Shown here piece by piece: positions 59,727 through 64,000 of a DNA stretch of 64,000 nucleotides. Source of the DNA: Rhizopus arrhizus (Eukaryota; Mucoromycota; Mucoromycetes; Mucorales; Rhizopodaceae); the NCBI GenBank assembly GCA_024220505.1, contig JAKZZE010000022.1, positions 620,001 to 684,000 of the forward strand, written 5' to 3'. Each line of letters opens with the position of its first letter. The stretch's first letter is position 1. The notes under the pieces are model-generated. The model saw only the letters and a list, made by a program, of their open reading frames with translations, ran no database searches and was not told the origin of the DNA. The translations under genes were made by a program, and so were the position numbers.

Positions 59727-61894
59727 ATGGCTTCGTCCAATTATCATCTGCCCACTATTGCAGCAGTGGCTGGATTTGCTTTAGCTGCTTCCAGTTATGT
59801 ATTGTCAAATAATAGTTTTGAATCAAAAAAGAGAAGACGTAGAATAAAAAATAAGATTCAAAGAGGTACCCAAATTAGCAACAAATCAGCATGTGGTTTA
59901 ATTGTGCATGTGTATAGAGCGGGATGGAAAATATATTTATGGATTAACAAACACTGGTAATTTCTGCTTTGTGAATTCAGTATTACAGGTTGAATCATGA
60001 GTTAATGTTTCAAATCAAAACAAAAAAAAAACTTATACTTAATTGTATAGGCTTTTGCTACTTTAAGCAGTTTACGTTCATACCTTGTAAGAAGAAAGAA
60101 AGAAAGAAAGAAAAAAGCGTAACAACTGTATTCTAGGCCGAACGCGTAGACGAACAAGGTGATGAATCAGCACCCACAGTTCCCCAGAATGAATTCATTT
60201 TGAATTCTGTTGCCTGTGCTTTATATGCAACTATTGAATGTAAATAGTATATGAATATGTTTGATTTGGAAAGGATTAACTTATAAAATGTATAGTGTTG
60301 AATAGTCCTATTGCAAGATCAAAATCAATTACACCCGTAGACTTTATAAATGCTTTAGAACTTAAATTTGGTGGAGCGATTAACCGTGATCAACAGGTAA
60401 ATAACAAGCATGTTATTATTTGTATTTACTAACTTCCTATAAAAGGATGCTCATGAATTGTTTCAAATTATATCAAGTGTACTAACTACAGAAGAAGAAA
60501 TTCAATATAAAGAAAATGCAACTTCTTTATTAGACGCAACTGCAGTAAAAGGCTTTACAATGGGTGAAAATGTAATTAGAAAGAAATGATATGTGTTGTG
60601 TACTTATATGTAATTAGGATTATAATAATGATAATTTTGAAACTTCATCTATTTCTTCATTTGGTACTACTGCATCCATGTGGAGCTCATTCTCCGTTTG
60701 TACACAAGGTGGTAGTTTAAGACCAAGAAGACGTAGTCCTAGAAATCCATTTACAGGATTAGCAGCTACTAGAGTGAGCTGTGTTAATTGCGGTTATACT
60801 GTAAGTCGAATTTATAAACGATGATTCTTTATTCATATTCTACTGTGTAGGCACCCATCCGACATCATACATTTGATAACGTGTCCTTAACTGTACCTCA
60901 AACTGTAAACTGTGTTCTTGTAAACAATTTGCATGTGATATTAACTAATACTTTTTTTAATAGAGACATTGTACATTAGAAAATTGTTTGAGTACATATA
61001 CAAAAGTAGACACATTAAATGACTTTCAGTGTAGAAAATGTACTTTAAACGCCACCCTAGAATCTATGTTACGTGAATTGGCTTTAGTAGAAGGAAAAAA
61101 TCAAGAACGTGCATCTGTATTAAAAGTTGATATTGGAAGGATAAAGGACGCATTGCAATATAATGTGGAGGCATCTTTGGTAAGTTAGATAGCGTTGTGA
61201 CTGAATATACTGATCGCTTTTTATAAAGTATGGTATTCCTTTAGTAACACCTACACAAACACCTTGCACAACTAAGCAAACCATGTTTGCCAATCCACCC
61301 AAGGCGCTCTGTTTACATCTTTCTCGATCTGTCTATCATCCATCAGGCATGATTCAAAAGAACCACTGTCAAGTTCAATTCTCCGAATATCTTGATTTAG
61401 CTCAATTTACAACCAACGGCTATCTCAACACATCTGATCCTGGAGCCTCTCTTAGCTCACCCCCCGCGACACCTATCCTCCCTCAAACACGCACCAGTCG
61501 GGCTAGTCTTGTCTACCTTCGTAATATGGCTCATGGTCACCGCTTCAGCCACAGCCAAAAGGATGGACTAAATATCGCCTTGATGACCAATAAGGAAGCC
61601 GATCGACCGATCCAAAACGCACTTCCTTCTTATATTGTTCCCGTCAACCGAGCGATTCAATACAGATTATGCGCAGTCATTGTTCACTATGGCAACCATG
61701 ATTCAGGCCATTTTGTAACCTATCGACGTAAAAAGCTTCCTACAGGTCATGAAGTACGTAGTCCTCTAGGTGACAACACGCCAAGACCAGCCACAAAGTT
61801 TTGGAGGTGTAGTGATGATGTGATTGAAGAAGTCGATTTGGATGCTGTGTTACAAAGTGAAGCATACATGCTGTTTTATGAACGCGAAGCATAA
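59727..61894 (+). CDS. Ubiquitin-specific protease with N-terminal membrane anchor (Ubp1/USP30-like)
   Basis: Ten exons (59727-59865, 59918-59988, 60051-60086, 60137-60239, 60296-60396, 60446-60571, 60618-60800, 60851-60904, 60964-61179, 61229-61894) encode 564 residues. A hydrophobic helix at about 10-26 (TIAAVAGFALAASSYVL) followed by a basic stretch (KKRRRRIKNKIQR) looks like a signal anchor. The catalytic Cys box is GLTNTGNFCFVNSVLQ (C63); the QQDAHELF box follows; the His box is NHDSGHFVTYRR (H504), with FWRCSDD supplying the Asp (about 539) and a final AYMLFYE. Two Cys pairs (CVNCG, CRKC) form the usual zinc ribbon of the USP fold. It removes ubiquitin from membrane-associated substrates. 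The anchor plus compact catalytic domain resembles yeast Ubp1 (ER) and animal USP30 (mitochondrial outer membrane); location is inferred. Confidence 0.92.
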
Positions 61895-61993
61895 TAAAAA
61901 AAAACTCACTTTTTTATTACTTCTTGATAAGAAAAAAATTCTTTTATTTACACATTTTTCCCTTTCTCTTCCTTTTTCTTTTCACATTCTTTT

Positions 61994-62291
61994 TTAACGA
62001 GCTTCAAATTGAACCACTAATTTACAAAGAAAGTACTATTAATTAATTTGTAATTTCTTCTTTTTTTTTTTCAAATTTTTACTTCTTTTTGTTCTCTTTT
62101 TATACATGATTCTATGTCCACAATCTTGACAACGAATAGGTTCTCTAGGTTTTAATTGATTCTCTGCGCCACAATCTAGTAAAAACTTGTATAAATAAAA
62201 TAATAAATATTAGCATCTTCTTTAGCATACCAGCACATAAGTAAGTCATGGCAGGTGGTTGGCGAATAGCTGTTCCTTGGTATCCATCCAT
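61994..62291 (-). CDS. RPC10: RNA polymerase I/II/III common subunit RPABC4 (Rpb12/Rpc10)
   Basis: Three exons (62291-62231, 62175-62083, 62016-61994) encode 58 residues. One zinc site is formed by CADCG and CQDCG with the invariant [17 protein letters not shown] core, and the last exon adds only MVQFEAR, the conserved C-terminal tail. This subunit is shared by all three nuclear RNA polymerases and helps hold the large subunits together. Without the last intron the frame would run into a Lys-rich nonsense tail, so the 23-nt final exon is required. The gene converges with the ubiquitin protease (99 bp between stops) and is divergent from GCD7. Confidence 0.95.
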
Positions 62292-62443
62292 TTTATATAT
62301 TAATTATTAAAGAAGAGAATGGTATTTTATTTTTTGAAAGAAAGTTTTCATTAAAAAAGAATAATTAAACAGTCACACCACAGATAGATTTTTTTGTGAA
62401 GCATATCAGAGACATATTTCTTTTCTTATTGTAAAAAAAAAAA
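62292..62443. promoter_or_regulatory. Compact bidirectional promoter, RPABC4 / eIF2B beta
   Basis: Only 152 bp separate two divergent start codons, so both housekeeping genes must be driven from overlapping promoters. The sequence is AT-rich with a short A-tract directly before the GCD7 ATG. Confidence 0.6.
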
Positions 62444-63983
62444 ATGAGTCTTCCAAAGCAAGTAGAAACACAAATAGAAGATTTTATTGATAGATTAAAG
62501 AGAAGGTAAATTTGCTAATGCAAAGGCTAAGAGGGAGAAAAAGACAATCTAATGTGAACAAAGACAAATTGTCGGTTCTTTTTTTGTAGCCAAAGAGACT
62601 GCTATTATTTTAAGACAAGTAGTTTCCATGTCTCGTTGGCGAGATGCCAATGTTCTTATTGGTATTGTTACTGCCGTAGGCATCCGATTAGCTTCAGCCC
62701 AACCTAATGGTAAACAAAGTTGATAGGTGTCAATAAGAACGGGATAATACTCAAATACATGTATTTAATAGAGCTTGCGGTTGGAAACATTGTTAAACGA
62801 GTACTCAAAGTGATTAGAGAAGTATCACGAGGTGATTTGTCAACAGACGGTAGAGACGACCGAGCTACAGCAACACCAGACGATTCTAGTTTTGATGAAG
62901 AGGATATAGAAGATGACGACGAAGAGGAGGAAAAGGAAGAGGAGGAAGAGGAAGAAGAGGAAGAAGAAAAAAGAAAACGTCCGGAACTATCTACACAAAC
63001 ATCAATGTTTAGATTACTAACCGATATGTCAACATTAACTGTGAAAGAGAAAAAGAGAGAAGAAAATGAAAAACGAATCCGAGACACATATCATTTGAAA
63101 CCTTTAATTATTCAAGAAATTACAGAAGAAATTATTGCTGACCTTGATACTGTTTATAAAGGAATTGCTGATCAAGCATTAGATTTTATTCACGCAAAGT
63201 AAGAAAAAAAAAAAATCAAGAAGTTTCACTTTTATTAAAATTTTTTTTATTAGTGAGGTGATCATGACCACAGGACAATCTCGTACAGTTCAAGAATTTT
63301 TGATTCGTGCAGCACAAAAACGAAAGTTTCAAGTCATTGTTGCAGAGACAGCGCCAACGTAAGTTAAAAAGGAAAAGATAGAACGAAAAAGAAGGTTTAT
63401 ATGATTTATAAAGCTATCAAGGACATAAAATGGCACTTGCTTTGTCCAAGGCCGGTATCGATACAACAGTCATTGCAGATTCTACTGTATTTGCTGCTAT
63501 GCCTCGTGTAAATAAGGTTGTTCTTGGTGCACATGCGGGTAAATGACAGTGACGTTATCTTTGTTGTTATTAATGATTTGTACAGTATTAGCCAATGGAG
63601 CACTAGTCTCTGTCAGTGGATCACATTTGTTAGCAGCAGCAGCTAAACACCACTCAACGCCTGTACTTGTTTGTACTGCGTTATACAAATTATCGCCATT
63701 ATTTGCTTATGATGCGGATGCATTCAATGTTACAGTTCCACCACAAAACGTACTGAGTTTCCAAGATGGCGCGATTATAGACAAAGTAACCATCACCAAC
63801 CCATATTATGATTATGTTGCTCCTGAATATGTTAGTTTGTTTATTCATAATCTGTAAGTTTATTGCCATAGTCATTCTCAGTATATACTTACTCTTTTTT
63901 TTTATAGGGGGTCTGCACCACCTACTTATGTCTATAGGTTAATCAATGACAATTACGATCCTGAGGACTCTGCATTAGTGTAA
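62444..63983 (+). CDS. GCD7: Translation initiation factor eIF2B subunit beta
   Basis: Seven exons (62444-62505, 62564-62709, 62772-63198, 63254-63358, 63414-63538, 63586-63853, 63908-63983) encode 402 residues. eIF2B is the GTP-exchange factor for eIF2; beta belongs to the alpha/beta/delta regulatory core that senses phosphorylated eIF2. Signatures: [96 protein letters not shown] and YKLSPLF, ending [14 protein letters not shown]. The second exon's true acceptor is AAAG at 62563, because it alone restores the conserved RRQIVGS. A strongly acidic low-complexity insert (about codons 105-135, mostly Glu) replaces the variable linker. The gene ends 17 bp before the window edge. Confidence 0.96.
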
Positions 63984-64000
63984 AATAATTTGTAATAAAA

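Noticed and set aside
62564..62593. Acceptor at the TTTTTTTGTAG just before CCAAAGAGAC in GCD7
   Set aside because: It has the better pyrimidine tract but breaks the reading frame; the upstream AAAG acceptor restores the conserved RRQIVGS segment.
1..64000. tRNA, rRNA, snRNA, CRISPR array, prophage or biosynthetic cluster
   Set aside because: No cloverleaf-like A/B boxes, conserved rRNA cores or spaced direct repeats were found by eye, and the DNA is eukaryotic; small structured RNAs could still be missed without a covariance-model search.

Overview
The window is nuclear DNA from an AT-rich, intron-rich filamentous fungus, most likely an early-diverging Mucoromycota (Mucorales-type) species. 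The protein set is fungal (FG nucleoporin of the Nsp1 complex, Bem2-like RhoGAP, Ppn1-like endopolyphosphatase, Qcr7, 24-kDa complex I subunit). Introns are very short (38-150 bp, mostly about 50-60) with GTAAGT-like donors and AG acceptors. T-tracts precede many start codons. A WRKY-like zinc-finger gene and a decayed mariner-type transposase also fit this lineage. I cannot name the species. No rRNA, tRNA or CRISPR array was recognised. All gene models below were spliced by hand from frame, splice sites and family conservation.

Region 1 (1-20,500) is gene-poor: the 3' end of a coiled-coil gene, a secreted or vacuolar calcineurin-like endopolyphosphatase (3305-4849, minus), a dead IS630/Tc1/mariner transposase (6160-7339, minus), two further decayed coding relics (8835-9155 plus; 9666-10011 minus), a polyQ protein with a C-terminal WRKY/GCM1-like zinc finger (12765-14078, minus), and a gene encoding only the HAT-repeat C-terminal part of the ribosome-assembly factor Rrp5 (16537-17906, minus). 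Several kilobases between them hold nothing I can call.

Region 2 (20,500-36,000) is gene-dense: a WW-domain protein, a 1.18-kb element bounded by 187-bp inverted repeats, a Nup49/Nup58-type nucleoporin with an apparent frameshift, QCR7, dynein light intermediate chain, a JMJD4-type hydroxylase, an unknown small protein, ribosomal protein L13 and a ribose-phosphate pyrophosphokinase.

Region 3 (36,600-45,000) holds a roughly 2,170-residue Bem2-like RhoGAP with two PH domains and degenerate RasGEF modules, followed by a SWIRM-domain protein. A 3.6-kb AT-rich gap follows.

Region 4 (48,500-64,000) holds the 24-kDa complex I subunit, an ALDH3-type fatty aldehyde dehydrogenase with a 17-nt exon, a 4.3-kb gap with two hairpin-forming elements and a possible 80-residue gene, an F-box/LRR protein, a RasGEF, a membrane-anchored ubiquitin protease divergent from it, RNA polymerase subunit Rpc10/RPABC4, and eIF2B beta (GCD7), which is divergent from RPABC4 with only 152 bp between start codons.

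Shared themes are loose, as expected for a eukaryotic chromosome: respiration (QCR7, complex I 24 kDa), translation and ribosome production (RRP5, RPL13, JMJD4, GCD7, RPABC4), and small-GTPase control (Bem2-like, RasGEF). There is no biosynthetic cluster.
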